The notes: a model not told the origin generated them from the sequence alone. Numbered from the stretch's first letter, positions 25,599 through 35,124 are shown. The stretch: 64,000 bases of DNA from an uncultured Hyphomonas sp. (GCF_963675305.1 NZ_OY776147.1:558001-622000), one strand, 5' to 3'. Numbers and translations are program-made.

Positions 25599-26885
25599 AT
25601 GATCCGCCCCATATTCTGGTTCCTCGCCCGTCTGCCGCTTCTCGTGCTGATCCTCGTCATGGCGCTCGTCATGTCGAGCTGCACCATGCTGGGCATGAAC
25701 TATGCGAGCCTCGAAACCGACAACAAGCCCGCCCCTGTGCCAGCCCTCGACGCGCCGGCCATCACGGTTGAAAGCAGCCCGGAACGCGAAGCGCTGAAGC
25801 AGAGTTTCGAAGACGTTCTCTACGGGCCCTGGCCCGCCGGCATGCCGGTCAGTTTCGGTGACTGGCAGATGATCGACCCGGACTATATGGACGGCCGCGG
25901 CACGCTGGAAGAGGTCGAAATCACGATCGGCAGCGGCGAGGGCGCGCGGTCATTCATGATGGTCACGGCTTTCCCGAAGACGTCCGGTCCGGTGCCTGTC
26001 GTGATCAGCCAGACCTTCGCCGATACCTGCTCGGTTTTCCCGGACGAGCCCGTCACCAATGCGGACGGCGAGATCTGCGACGGCAGCATGATGGACGGCT
26101 TCCCCGGCTGGGCGGCGACACAGATCTTCGGCACCTATATCGCGCTGGCGCCTGTGGATCGGTATTTCGATGCGGGGCTCGCCTATGCAAGCTTCTATGC
26201 TTCCGATTTCATTCCGGACCGCAGGAAGGAAGCGCCGGAGGCGATGGCGGCGCTTGGCGGGCCGGTGAACCCGACCTCCGCCTTGATGGCGTGGGCCTAC
26301 AGCTTCTCTGCCGCTGTGGATGTGCTGGAGGCTGATCCGCGTATTGACCCGCGGGCGATCGGCGTCATGGGCCATTCGCGGCACGGCAAATCCGCCCTGA
26401 TCGCTGCCGTCTGGGACCGGCGCATCGCCGCTGTTGTGGCGCACCAGTCAGGCTTTGCCGGAGCGTCGCTGTCGCGGTCTCACACAGGTGAGCGGCTCGA
26501 CCGGATGGCCAAGGCCTATCCGCATTGGCTCGCGCCGGAAACGCAGGACTGGCTGGACCGGCTGGATGAGATTCCGGTGGACCAGCATGAGCTGCTGGCA
26601 CTGGTCGCGCCGACACCGATCCTGCTCGGCAACGGGCGCCGCGATGTGTGGTCTGACCCGAACTCTTCCTTCCGCGCAGCGGAAGCGGCCAGCGCGGCTT
26701 ATGAAGCGACCGGCCATAGGGGGCTTACCGTGTCCGGCATGCGGGACTTCGACCCGGCCGCCGGCATATCCTGGTGGCTACGGCCCGGCGGACATAGCGT
26801 CGTTTCGGAAGACATCGACGCCTTCACGGCGTTCCTGCAAGCACATCTCGTTGGGGAACGGGCCTCACAATACGCTGTTCACTAA
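25599..26885 (+). CDS. alpha/beta-hydrolase lipoprotein related to CE15 glucuronoyl esterases
   Basis: The 428-residue protein starts with a hydrophobic export signal that ends in a lipobox-like LVMSSC (Cys about residue 28), so it is likely a lipoprotein. The catalytic core resembles CE15 glucuronoyl methylesterases: nucleophile elbow GVMGHSRHGKSALIAAVWDR, then HQSGFAGASLSRSHTGERLD, then YPHWLAPE, and the catalytic histidine in RPGGHSVVSEDID. CE15 enzymes cleave ester links between lignin alcohols and glucuronoyl groups of xylan, or other uronate esters. Actual substrate is unknown. The LytTR gene is 85 bases upstream in the same direction. Confidence 0.75.
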   Translation: MIRPIFWFLARLPLLVLILVMALVMSSCTMLGMNYASLETDNKPAPVPALDAPAITVESSPEREALKQSFEDVLYGPWPAGMPVSFGDWQMIDPDYMDGRGTLEEVEITIGSGEGARSFMMVTAFPKTSGPVPVVISQTFADTCSVFPDEPVTNADGEICDGSMMDGFPGWAATQIFGTYIALAPVDRYFDAGLAYASFYASDFIPDRRKEAPEAMAALGGPVNPTSALMAWAYSFSAAVDVLEADPRIDPRAIGVMGHSRHGKSALIAAVWDRRIAAVVAHQSGFAGASLSRSHTGERLDRMAKAYPHWLAPETQDWLDRLDEIPVDQHELLALVAPTPILLGNGRRDVWSDPNSSFRAAEAASAAYEATGHRGLTVSGMRDFDPAAGISWWLRPGGHSVVSEDIDAFTAFLQAHLVGERASQYAVH

Positions 26886-26934
26886 AGGTGATCCGGAGTA
26901 AGTGTAGGAAAAACAGTGCTTAGGGAGGGCACCC

Positions 26935-27369
26935 ATGCCGATCAATGTTGGATTTCTTTACCCTGTTCTCGCGCTTGTCGTGTGGACGCTCGTCATGTGG
27001 CTGTGGATGTATGCGACGCGCATTCCGGCGATGCAGAAGGCGCAGATCAATCCTGACGATGCGCGCCATCCCGGCACTTATGTCGACAAGATGCCGGCGA
27101 ATGTCCGGTCGGTGGCCGACAATTACAATCACCTGCACGAGCAGCCGACCATCTTTTACGCCCTGATGTTCTTTGCCGCCCTGACCGGCGGGGGAGACCA
27201 TGTCGCCACTTATCTGGCCTGGGCCTATGTCGGCCTGCGGGTGGTGCATTCCTTCGTGCAGATCCTGTCGCCGAAAGTGACCCTGCGGTTCATGATGTTT
27301 GCACTTGCCTCGCTGACGCTGTTCATCCTGGCCGGCAAGGAAGTGGTCCGCATCCTCACGCTGGCATAG
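26935..27369 (+). CDS. MAPEG family membrane protein
   Basis: The 144-residue protein has four predicted transmembrane helices and the MAPEG pattern: VDKMPANVRSVADNYNHLHE QPTIFYALMFFAAL in the second helix region, followed by LAWAYVGLRVVHSFVQI. MAPEG proteins include glutathione transferases and leukotriene-type enzymes; bacterial members of this short type are largely uncharacterised. AGGGAGG lies just upstream of the ATG. It sits between accessory genes and prfA. Confidence 0.85.
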   Translation: MPINVGFLYPVLALVVWTLVMWLWMYATRIPAMQKAQINPDDARHPGTYVDKMPANVRSVADNYNHLHEQPTIFYALMFFAALTGGGDHVATYLAWAYVGLRVVHSFVQILSPKVTLRFMMFALASLTLFILAGKEVVRILTLA

Positions 27370-27435
27370 AACCGCCTGCCTGGAACCGCCTGAAGGGGCT
27401 TACCAGCCAGGCGAAACGGCTCTAGAGAAGCCGCC

Positions 27436-28512
27436 ATGGCTAGCATTTCAAATTCCCGCCTCGAGCAGGTGATCGACCGATTCGAAGAAGTCGAGGCGCG
27501 CATGGGCGCGACCTCCGACACGGCCGAAATCATCGCGCTGTCGAAGGAGCATGCAGACCTGAAGCCCGTCGTCGAAAAGGCGAGGGACCTGCTGAACTCG
27601 CGCAATGGCCTGAAAGAGGCACAGGCGCTGGCCGCCGGCAGCGACAAGGAAATGGCCGAACTGGCCGAGATGGAAATCGACGAGTTGAAGGAAAAGCTGC
27701 CCGGCCTTGAGCAGGAGATGCAGATCCTCCTCCTGCCGAAAGATGTCGACGATGCGGCCGACATCGTCCTGGAAATCCGCGCAGGAACCGGCGGTGATGA
27801 AGCGGCGATTTTTGCCGGTGACCTGTTCCGCATGTATTCGCGATACGCCCAGCTGATGGGGTGGAAAGTTGACGTGGTCGATGCCTCGCCGGGCGATGCG
27901 GGCGGCTACAAAGAGATTGTCGCGAACGTGTCGGGCGATGGCGTGTTCGGCCACATGAAGTGGGAAAGCGGTGTGCACCGGGTCCAGCGTGTTCCGGCGA
28001 CCGAGACGCAGGGGCGGATCCACACCTCCGCCGCAACCGTGGCGGTCCTGCCTGCACCGGAAAATATCGAGATCGACATCAAGCCGGAAGACATCCGTAT
28101 CGACACAATGCGCTCCTCCGGGGCAGGCGGACAGCACGTCAATACGACGGACTCTGCCGTGCGTATCACCCACCTTGCGACCGGAATCATGGTGACGAGT
28201 TCGGAAAAGTCGCAGCATGTGAACCGTGAAAAGGCGATGGAGCAGCTGAAGATCCGTCTCTATGAAAAGCAGCGCGCAGAAGCCGATGCAGAGCGGGCTG
28301 AGGCGCGCGCCAGCCAGATCGGTTCCGGTGACCGCAGCCAGAAAGTGCGCACCTACAATTATCCGGAAAACCGGGTGACCGATCACCGGATCGGCCTGAC
28401 ACTCTATTCGCTGGACCGGATCATTTCAGGCGACAAGCTGCAGGATGTGGTCGAAGCGCTGATCACGGAAGATCAGGCGCGCAAGCTGGCCGCGATGGAA
28501 GAGGCGGGCTGA
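27436..28512 (+). CDS. prfA: peptide chain release factor 1
   Basis: RF1 recognises UAA and UAG and triggers peptide release on the ribosome. The 358-residue product carries the codon-recognition tripeptide P-A-T in RVPATETQGRIHTSAATVAV and the catalytic GGQ in SSGAGGQHVNTTDSAVRITH, with a normal N-terminal helical domain. prmC, whose product should methylate the GGQ glutamine, begins 20 bases downstream. Confidence 0.98.
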   Translation: MASISNSRLEQVIDRFEEVEARMGATSDTAEIIALSKEHADLKPVVEKARDLLNSRNGLKEAQALAAGSDKEMAELAEMEIDELKEKLPGLEQEMQILLLPKDVDDAADIVLEIRAGTGGDEAAIFAGDLFRMYSRYAQLMGWKVDVVDASPGDAGGYKEIVANVSGDGVFGHMKWESGVHRVQRVPATETQGRIHTSAATVAVLPAPENIEIDIKPEDIRIDTMRSSGAGGQHVNTTDSAVRITHLATGIMVTSSEKSQHVNREKAMEQLKIRLYEKQRAEADAERAEARASQIGSGDRSQKVRTYNYPENRVTDHRIGLTLYSLDRIISGDKLQDVVEALITEDQARKLAAMEEAG

Positions 28513-28531
28513 CCGCCGATCAGGCGAACGC

Positions 28532-29398
28532 ATGGAGGTGTCCGCCGTGGCGACATATGACGAATGCCTCCGCACCGGCACGCAGCAATTGCGGGACGCT
28601 GGTATTGAAGAAGCGGCTCTTGAGGCGCGGCTGATCCTGATGGCCGCCTCCGGCCTGTCGCGGACGGGTCTGATCTCCGCCGGGCCGGATGTTGCGCCAG
28701 ACGATATTGCTGGCCGTTTCAGCGGGATGCTCCGTGCGCGGCAGACGCGGCGGCCCCTGCAGCATATCCTAGGAACGACCGAATTCTTCGGGCTGGAAAT
28801 CCTCAGCGACCAACGCGCGCTGATCCCCCGGCCGGACAGTGAGGTCGTAGTTGAGGCCGCTTTGCGTCTTATCCCGGACGCGACGGAGATGGTGGTCGCG
28901 GACCTGGGCACGGGAACGGGATGTCTCCTCGCGGCTATCCTGGCGAACCGGCCCCGGACGCGGGGAGTCGGCGTGGAGGCGAGTGCGCAGGCGGCAGGCC
29001 TGGCCCGGGAGAATTTCGCCCGGCTGGACCTTGCGGCGCGCGCGCAGGTATTCGAAGGCAGCTGGGCTAACTGGGAGGACTGGCAGACGGCCGACCTGAT
29101 CATTTCGAACCCGCCCTATATTGCCAGCGCAGAGATCGCCGGGCTCGCGCCGGAAGTCCGGACGCACGATCCGATGGCTGCGCTGGATGGTGGCCCGGAC
29201 GGGCTGGCTGCCTATCGCGAGATCGTCTCGCTCGCTGCTACGCGCCTCAGGCCGGGCGCCTGGCTGGTTTTTGAAATCGGCCATGACCAGAAAGATGCGG
29301 TTTGCGGGCTGCTCGAAATGGCAGAATTTACCGAAATCGGGTCCTCAAAGGACCTCGGCGGAAACGATCGTGCCGTATGGGGCCGGAAACCCGAATAG
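28532..29398 (+). CDS. prmC: release factor glutamine N5-methyltransferase
   Basis: PrmC (HemK) methylates the glutamine of the GGQ motif in RF1 and RF2. In the 288 residues, a helical N-terminal domain is followed by the SAM motif VVADLGTGTGCLLAAILANR and by the substrate motif DLIISNPPYIASAEI, the NPPY signature. The upstream FILGTTEFFGLEILSDQRAL-like segment (HILGTTEFFGLEI, then LIPRPDSEVVVE) is also conserved. ATG 28532 is used; a GTG 15 bases later is an alternative. Likely cotranscribed with prfA. Confidence 0.96.
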   Translation: MEVSAVATYDECLRTGTQQLRDAGIEEAALEARLILMAASGLSRTGLISAGPDVAPDDIAGRFSGMLRARQTRRPLQHILGTTEFFGLEILSDQRALIPRPDSEVVVEAALRLIPDATEMVVADLGTGTGCLLAAILANRPRTRGVGVEASAQAAGLARENFARLDLAARAQVFEGSWANWEDWQTADLIISNPPYIASAEIAGLAPEVRTHDPMAALDGGPDGLAAYREIVSLAATRLRPGAWLVFEIGHDQKDAVCGLLEMAEFTEIGSSKDLGGNDRAVWGRKPE

Positions 29399-29600
29399 GG
29401 ATACTTACATTTTTGCTTGGCGGCCAAGGCATTACAGGATAGAAGAATCGTGTGAAACGAGATGAGCGGGTTCCATAGGTTTCCCTCTTCGATCACAGGC
29501 TTCGCGCAAAAAATTGGGGCTGTGGCTAGCTGAACAAAAAGCCAGCGCGACGGGAATGCCTGCACAGAACTAGCAGGCGCATGAACATGGGACTGACTTC

Positions 29601-30269
29601 ATGAAACGCTCACGTGGGCGCAACCGCCGGTCAGGCGGAAACAACCAGAACAATTTCAACAATCCCAACCGGCACTTTGAATCTGTCGGTCCGGATGTGA
29701 AAATTCGCGGGTCTGCCCAGCAGGTACTTGAAAAATATCAGCAATATGCGCGCGACGCCCAGACGAGCGGCGACCGCATCCTGTCGGAAGCTTATTATCA
29801 GTTCGCCGAACATTACCAGCGGATCGTTGCCAAGCAGCAGGAAGCCCGCGATCGCCAGCAGCAACAGCGCGGCGGCAACCGGGATGACCGCGACCAGAAC
29901 CGCCGCGATAATTCCCGTAATGACGGGGACGACAATTCCAATGAGTCCGGCAAGGATGAGGCGGAAAAGACGGAAGCCAGCGTCGAGCGCCGCAATCCGC
30001 CGCCCAAGCAGGACGATAACGGAGATGACGCCATGCGCGTCATTGACGAGGACAAGGCCTCTGATGAGTCGAGCGCCTCCTCGGATGATGACAAGGATGA
30101 AAAGCCCAAAGCCCGCCGCAAGAGTCCGCGCCGGAAAACCTATAAGAGCGGGGAAGATGAGGGATCAGACGATTCCGATCCGTCCGATGGTGTCCTGAAG
30201 ACTGTTTCCCGTGGCCGCCGCAAGGCCAAGGATGCAGAAGCAGAACCGTCTGCCGAAACCACCGACTAA
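29601..30269 (+). CDS. DUF4167 domain protein
   Basis: The 222-residue protein has the alphaproteobacterial DUF4167 domain at residues 1-85: a basic MKRSRGRNRRSGGNNQNNFN start, then VKIRGSAQQVLEKYQQYARD and LSEAYYQFAEHYQRIVAKQQ. The remainder is low-complexity, alternating acidic and basic, and probably disordered. The basic Arg/Asn N-terminus suggests nucleic-acid or ribosome contact, which is inference. It follows prmC after a 202-base gap, where I see no other gene. Confidence 0.9.
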   Translation: MKRSRGRNRRSGGNNQNNFNNPNRHFESVGPDVKIRGSAQQVLEKYQQYARDAQTSGDRILSEAYYQFAEHYQRIVAKQQEARDRQQQQRGGNRDDRDQNRRDNSRNDGDDNSNESGKDEAEKTEASVERRNPPPKQDDNGDDAMRVIDEDKASDESSASSDDDKDEKPKARRKSPRRKTYKSGEDEGSDDSDPSDGVLKTVSRGRRKAKDAEAEPSAETTD

Positions 30270-30295
30270 GGGGCGAGACCCCGCCGCAGACAAAT

Positions 30296-30327
30296 AGCCC
30301 GGTGTGCCTCTGGCCGCCGGGCTTTTT
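30296..30327 (+). terminator. terminator after the DUF4167 gene
   Basis: AGCCCGG (30296-30302) pairs with CCGGGCT (30317-30323) and is followed by five T residues. It separates the DUF4167 gene from clpB. Confidence 0.85.
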
Positions 30328-30356
30328 CTTGTGTGGGCCTTCCCGCCGCAGGGGAG

Positions 30357-30384
30357 TTGCAACACTGGAATCTGTTCCCACATT
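30357..30384 (+). promoter_or_regulatory. candidate heat-shock (sigma-32) promoter of clpB
   Basis: TTGCAA (30357-30362) and CCCACATT (30377-30384) are separated by 14 bases. This resembles alphaproteobacterial RpoH promoters (a TTG-rich -35 with a CCCCAT-like -10). It lies about 80 bases before the clpB start. Confidence 0.45.
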
Positions 30385-30464
30385 GGCTGTGACGGACAAT
30401 GGCGCTGCCGCTAAGCGGGGTGCCGGAATCCCGAAACAAATCTGCCTTTGAAAGGGGATCATAG

Positions 30465-33080
30465 ATGAATATTGAGCAATATACCGAGCGGGCCCGGGCC
30501 ATTATCCAGGGCGCTCAGACAGCCGCATTGGCGGCGGGCCATCAGGTGCTGACACCTGCCCATGTCCTGAAAGAAATGCTGGAGGATCGCGACCAGATGG
30601 CCGTGAACCTCATCCGTGCGAGCGGCGGCCGGCCGGAACTCGTGGTTCAGGGCGTCGATACCGCCCTTGGAAAAATCCCGAAAGTCTCCGGTTCCAACAC
30701 CGGCCTGCGCCTTGAGCAGGCGGGTGCGAAGCTGTTCCAGGACGCCGAAGCCGGCGCCAAGAAAGCCGGGGATTCCTTTGTCACGACGGAACGCCTTTTG
30801 CTGGCCATTGCAGGTCTTTCCGGTGATCCGGCTGCAGATGTTCTCAAAGATGCCGGCGTGACGCCGAAAGCGCTTGAAGGGGCGATTGCCCAGCTGCGCC
30901 AGGGCCGCACGGCCGACAGCGCCAATGCCGAAGAAGGCTACGAGGCCCTCAAGAAATATGCCCGCGACCTGACTCAGGATGCGCGTGACGGCAAACTCGA
31001 TCCGGTCATCGGCCGCGACGAGGAAATCCGCCGCACGATCCAGGTCCTGTCCCGCCGGACCAAGAACAACCCGGTCCTCATCGGTGAGCCCGGGGTGGGT
31101 AAGACGGCGATTGCCGAAGGCCTTGCCCTGCGTATCGTCAATGGCGATGTGCCGGAAAGCCTGAAGGACAAGAAGCTACTGGCCCTCGACATGGGTGCGC
31201 TGATTGCCGGGGCGAAGTTCCGTGGCGAATTCGAGGAACGCCTGAAAGCCGTGCTGAACGAAGTGCAGCAGGCCGAAGGCGGCGTCATTCTGTTCATCGA
31301 CGAGATGCACACACTGGTCGGGGCCGGGAAGGGTGACGGGGCAATGGATGCCTCGAATCTCCTGAAGCCTGCGCTGGCCCGCGGTGAGCTTCACTGTGTG
31401 GGTGCCACGACGCTGGATGAATACCGTAAATATGTCGAAGGCGACCCGGCACTTGCCCGTCGCTTCATGGCCGTGTTCGTTGACGAGCCGACCGTGGAAG
31501 ACACGATCTCGATCCTCCGTGGTCTGAAAGGCCGTTATGAGGCGCACCATGGCGTGCGCGTTTCGGATGCGGCAATCGTATCGGCCGCGACGCTGTCGCA
31601 CCGCTACATCACCGACCGCTTCCTGCCGGACAAGGCCATCGACCTGATGGATGAGGCGGCCTCGCGCCTGCGCATGCAGGTCGATTCCAAGCCGGAAGAG
31701 CTCGATGAGATCGACCGGCGCCTGCTGCAGCTGAAGATCGAAGCCGAAGCGCTGAAGAAAGAGAAGGACGCAGCCTCTGTCGACCGGCTCAACACGCTTG
31801 AGGAAGAGATTGCAGAATTGCAGGCCCATTCCGATGAGCTGACAACGGCTTGGAGCGCCGAGAAGAACAAGCTGAAAGGCGCTGCGACCGCGAAGGAACA
31901 GCTGGACCGTGCTTATGCCGAAATGGCCGAAGCCCAGCGTCAGGGTGACCTGACCAAGGCGTCGGAGCTCAAATTCTCGACCATTCCGCAGCTGGAAAAA
32001 CTGATTCAGGAAACCGAAAGCCGTGAAGACGGTGGCGGCGGTGTGGTCTCCGAAGTTGTGAAGCCGGAAGACATCGCGGCCGTTGTCTCGAAGTGGACGG
32101 GTATCCCCGTTGACAAGATGATGGAAGGCGAACGCGAAAAGCTGCTGAAGATGGAAGACGCCCTGCGCAAGCGGGTTGTTGGCCAGGACCCGGCGCTTGA
32201 AGCTGTGTCGAACGCCGTGCGCCGCGCGCGTGCCGGCCTGCAGGATCCGAACCGCCCGATCGGCTCGTTCCTGTTCGTCGGTCCGACCGGTGTCGGTAAG
32301 ACAGAGCTGACCAAGGCGCTCGCCGAATTCATGTTCGACGACGACACAGCCATCCTGCGGCTCGATATGTCCGAGTTCTCGGAGAAGCATTCCGTGGCCA
32401 GATTGATCGGGGCCCCTCCGGGCTATGTCGGTTATGATGAAGGCGGCGTGCTGACCGAAGCGGTTCGCCGGCGGCCTTATCAGGTCGTCCTGTTCGACGA
32501 GGTCGAAAAGGCCCACCCGGACCTGTTCAACACGCTGTTGCAGGTGCTGGACGATGGCCGCCTGACGGATGGCCAGGGCCGGACCGTAGACTTCAAGAAC
32601 ACGATCATCATCATGACGTCGAACCTCGGCGCGGATGCCCTTGCCTCCGGTGAGGAAGGGGACATCTCCGAGGGCGCGAAAGACTCGGTGATGCATGCCA
32701 TCCGGGCCCACTTCCGTCCGGAGTTCATCAACCGGATTGACGAGATCGTCTTCTTCAAGCGGCTTGGCCGCGGCGAGATCGACCATATCGTCGATATCCA
32801 GATGGAACGTCTCGAAGGCCTGCTGAAAGACCGGAAGATGAAGCTGGAGCTCAGCCTCGATGCCCGCAACTGGCTGGCCGCCCGCGGCTATGACCCGGTC
32901 TATGGCGCCCGTCCGCTGAAGCGTGTCATCCAGAAGGAACTTCAGGACCCGCTGGCCCGGTTGCTGCTGGAAGGCCGTATCCATGATGGCGAAACCATCA
33001 AGATCGGCGTGGAGGGCGACCAGCTCTCCATCAACGGCGTCCCGAACGACTTCGCCAAGGGTGCAGCCGTTCTGAACTGA
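30465..33080 (+). CDS. clpB: ATP-dependent disaggregase ClpB
   Basis: ClpB is the hexameric AAA+ disaggregase that, with DnaK, rescues aggregated proteins after heat stress. At 871 residues it has the Clp N-terminal repeats (about 1-145), AAA-1 with Walker A GEPGVGKTAIAEGLALR and Walker B VILFIDEMHTLVGAG, the coiled-coil middle domain (about 405-530) that marks ClpB rather than ClpA, and AAA-2 with FVGPTGVGKTELTKALAEF and QVVLFDEVEKAHPDLFN. The C-terminal domain is complete. AAGGGG lies upstream of the ATG; a terminator follows the stop. Confidence 0.98.
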   Translation: MNIEQYTERARAIIQGAQTAALAAGHQVLTPAHVLKEMLEDRDQMAVNLIRASGGRPELVVQGVDTALGKIPKVSGSNTGLRLEQAGAKLFQDAEAGAKKAGDSFVTTERLLLAIAGLSGDPAADVLKDAGVTPKALEGAIAQLRQGRTADSANAEEGYEALKKYARDLTQDARDGKLDPVIGRDEEIRRTIQVLSRRTKNNPVLIGEPGVGKTAIAEGLALRIVNGDVPESLKDKKLLALDMGALIAGAKFRGEFEERLKAVLNEVQQAEGGVILFIDEMHTLVGAGKGDGAMDASNLLKPALARGELHCVGATTLDEYRKYVEGDPALARRFMAVFVDEPTVEDTISILRGLKGRYEAHHGVRVSDAAIVSAATLSHRYITDRFLPDKAIDLMDEAASRLRMQVDSKPEELDEIDRRLLQLKIEAEALKKEKDAASVDRLNTLEEEIAELQAHSDELTTAWSAEKNKLKGAATAKEQLDRAYAEMAEAQRQGDLTKASELKFSTIPQLEKLIQETESREDGGGGVVSEVVKPEDIAAVVSKWTGIPVDKMMEGEREKLLKMEDALRKRVVGQDPALEAVSNAVRRARAGLQDPNRPIGSFLFVGPTGVGKTELTKALAEFMFDDDTAILRLDMSEFSEKHSVARLIGAPPGYVGYDEGGVLTEAVRRRPYQVVLFDEVEKAHPDLFNTLLQVLDDGRLTDGQGRTVDFKNTIIIMTSNLGADALASGEEGDISEGAKDSVMHAIRAHFRPEFINRIDEIVFFKRLGRGEIDHIVDIQMERLEGLLKDRKMKLELSLDARNWLAARGYDPVYGARPLKRVIQKELQDPLARLLLEGRIHDGETIKIGVEGDQLSINGVPNDFAKGAAVLN

Positions 33081-33108
33081 CGATCAGCAGCTTCTACGCT
33101 TGATTGAT

Positions 33109-33155
33109 CCCTCCCGCATTCGTACTCCTGTCGGACAGGAATGCGGGAGGGTTTT
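33109..33155 (+). terminator. clpB terminator whose 3' arm holds the next gene's ribosome-binding site
   Basis: CCCTCCCGCATTC (33109-33121) pairs perfectly over 13 bp with GAATGCGGGAGGG (33139-33151), followed by TTTT. The GGGAGG at 33145-33150 is also the Shine-Dalgarno sequence of the S9 peptidase, six bases before its GTG at 33157. Read-through RNA would therefore hide that site in the stem. Confidence 0.8.
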
Positions 33156-33156
33156 C

Positions 33157-35118
33157 GTGAAAATTTACAGCTTGCTGGCTTCGGCCTGCGCGATCGCTTT
33201 GTGTGCCATGCCCGCTTCGGCAGAAACGGCCGGCGACATTGCTGAACTGTTCGGCCGGGCGGATGCGATGGGCCATCCGCAGATTTCTCCGGACGGTGTC
33301 CACCTGGCGGCCGAATGTTCGCCCATGAACCTCCACACGATTTGCGTCTTCGACCTGATGAATGGCGGCGACGCCGTCATTCTTCCGAAAATGGCGGGCG
33401 CCCGGATGGTTGATCATTACTGGGCCAGTGATGACACTTTGGTTTTGGATGTGGAAATGTATGAGACATTGCAGACGAGCAATGGACTACGCAATTACAC
33501 GTTCGAGCGAGCCGTTGCATTCAACATCAATGATCCAAAGCCTGTTATGCTTTTGCGGGACAATCGCGCCTGGCTTGATACCAATGATCTTGCAGCCATC
33601 CTTCCGTCCAAGGAAGGAAAGGTGGACTTTGCGATTGTTTATCTTGATGAGGGGCCAACAAATGTCGACCGGAAGGTCAAGGTCGCGCCCAACTATGTCT
33701 TCAACCTGATGGAAGTGAACCTGGCTTCAGGGAAATCAAAGATTCGCAAAAAGCTCCGCAACAATGTGATTGATGCGGTTGTAAGCCCTGATGGAGATTT
33801 CATTGCTGAGATCAGTTATCGGGACAATGGCTCGCTGGGACACGAGGTTTCGGTTGAAGCTGGCGGTAAGACAATCTTCAAGAGAGAACGTCTGGATTTT
33901 AATCCGCTGTCGGTATGGGGACTGGATACATCCGGGGAGAACCTGATCGTCTTCCTGTCAGAAGGGGAACCTTACGGCTTGTTCCGGATGGCCCTCAGCG
34001 ATGGCACCCTGACGCCTGTCGACAGCTATGGCGGTCTCGTCTCTCCGGTAATCGATGCGCGTATGCGCGATGTCGTTGGCTACGAGTATCCGGATGACTT
34101 TACGGTTCAGATTCTCGAGGATCCCGATCTGAAGGGGCAGGTGGAGGCAATCTCCGGTGCATTCCCGGATGCTTCCGTGACTGCAGAGTCATGGTCGGAC
34201 AACAAAGCCTACACGGTCGTGAAGGTGGAATATCCGGGCAAGCCGCTGGATTATTTCCTCTTCGAACCCCAGAGCGGAGCGCTGTCTCCGCTCGGAAACA
34301 TTGCCCCGCACCTTGATGGCAGAGAGCTTGGTCACATCGAACCGGTCTCCTATACGGCGCGCGACGGGCTGGAGATCCCGGCTTACCTGACGCTGCCGCC
34401 GGGCAAGACGCGGGCGGATGGTCCGTTTCCGCTGATCCTGATGCCGCATGGCGGACCGGAAACCCGGGACACGCTGAGTTTTGACTGGTGGGCGCAGGCC
34501 TATGCCGCGGCAGGCTATGCCGTGCTGCAGCCAAACTTCCGCGGTTCGGCAGGTTTCGGTCTGGATTTCCGTAATGCCGGCTATGGCGAGTATGGAGACC
34601 AGATGGTTCTGGATGTGGCGGATGGCGCAGCCTGGGCTGTCGAACGGGGGCTTTCGCTGCCTGGTGAGGCGTGCGTCGCGGGGGCGAGTTATGGAGGCTA
34701 CTCGGCCCTGATGCTGCCTTTGCAAGAGTCCGGTGCCGTGAAATGCGTCGTGGCCGTAAACGCCGTAACGGACCCCTTCGGCATGATGGGCGAAAGCGAT
34801 TCAAACTCTTTCTATTCCAACTATATCGAACGTTATCTCGGCGCGGACAGGTTTTCGTCAAATGAAGACCGCCACCGCATCACGCCGGTGGACCGCACGG
34901 CAGAATACAGCGTTCCGGTGATGATGATCGCAAGCCGCGAAGACGGGACCGTGCCATTCAAGCAAAGTGAAAATTTCCGCAGGGCCGCAAACGGAGCGAT
35001 CGATCTGGAGTTCATCGAGATTGAGGGTGAGGACCATTATCTGCGCACCTCTGTGGGCCGCTATAATGTCCTGCTGAACAGTCTCGATTTCCTGCAGCGC
35101 CAACTGCCAGCGAATTAA
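33157..35118 (+). CDS. secreted S9 family prolyl-oligopeptidase-like protease
   Basis: The 653-residue product opens with a signal peptide (VKIYSLLASACAIALCAMPA, cut near ASA-ET). A beta-propeller-like region runs to about residue 390 and an alpha/beta-hydrolase catalytic domain follows. S9 motifs are LILMPHGGPETRDTLSFDWW, QPNFRGSAGFG, the nucleophile elbow VAGASYGGYSAL, an Asp region (SREDGTVPFKQ) and the His in EGEDHYL. It should cleave short peptides in the periplasm. Start is GTG, with GGGAGG six bases upstream inside the clpB terminator. The propeller part is locally AT-richer than its neighbours. Confidence 0.9.
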   Translation: MKIYSLLASACAIALCAMPASAETAGDIAELFGRADAMGHPQISPDGVHLAAECSPMNLHTICVFDLMNGGDAVILPKMAGARMVDHYWASDDTLVLDVEMYETLQTSNGLRNYTFERAVAFNINDPKPVMLLRDNRAWLDTNDLAAILPSKEGKVDFAIVYLDEGPTNVDRKVKVAPNYVFNLMEVNLASGKSKIRKKLRNNVIDAVVSPDGDFIAEISYRDNGSLGHEVSVEAGGKTIFKRERLDFNPLSVWGLDTSGENLIVFLSEGEPYGLFRMALSDGTLTPVDSYGGLVSPVIDARMRDVVGYEYPDDFTVQILEDPDLKGQVEAISGAFPDASVTAESWSDNKAYTVVKVEYPGKPLDYFLFEPQSGALSPLGNIAPHLDGRELGHIEPVSYTARDGLEIPAYLTLPPGKTRADGPFPLILMPHGGPETRDTLSFDWWAQAYAAAGYAVLQPNFRGSAGFGLDFRNAGYGEYGDQMVLDVADGAAWAVERGLSLPGEACVAGASYGGYSALMLPLQESGAVKCVVAVNAVTDPFGMMGESDSNSFYSNYIERYLGADRFSSNEDRHRITPVDRTAEYSVPVMMIASREDGTVPFKQSENFRRAANGAIDLEFIEIEGEDHYLRTSVGRYNVLLNSLDFLQRQLPAN

Positions 35119-35124
35119 GGCGAC

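Noticed and set aside
31176..32984. Reverse-strand open frame of 602 codons
   Set aside because: Antisense to clpB, whose AAA domains are intact; no motif or ribosome-binding site supports the reverse frame.
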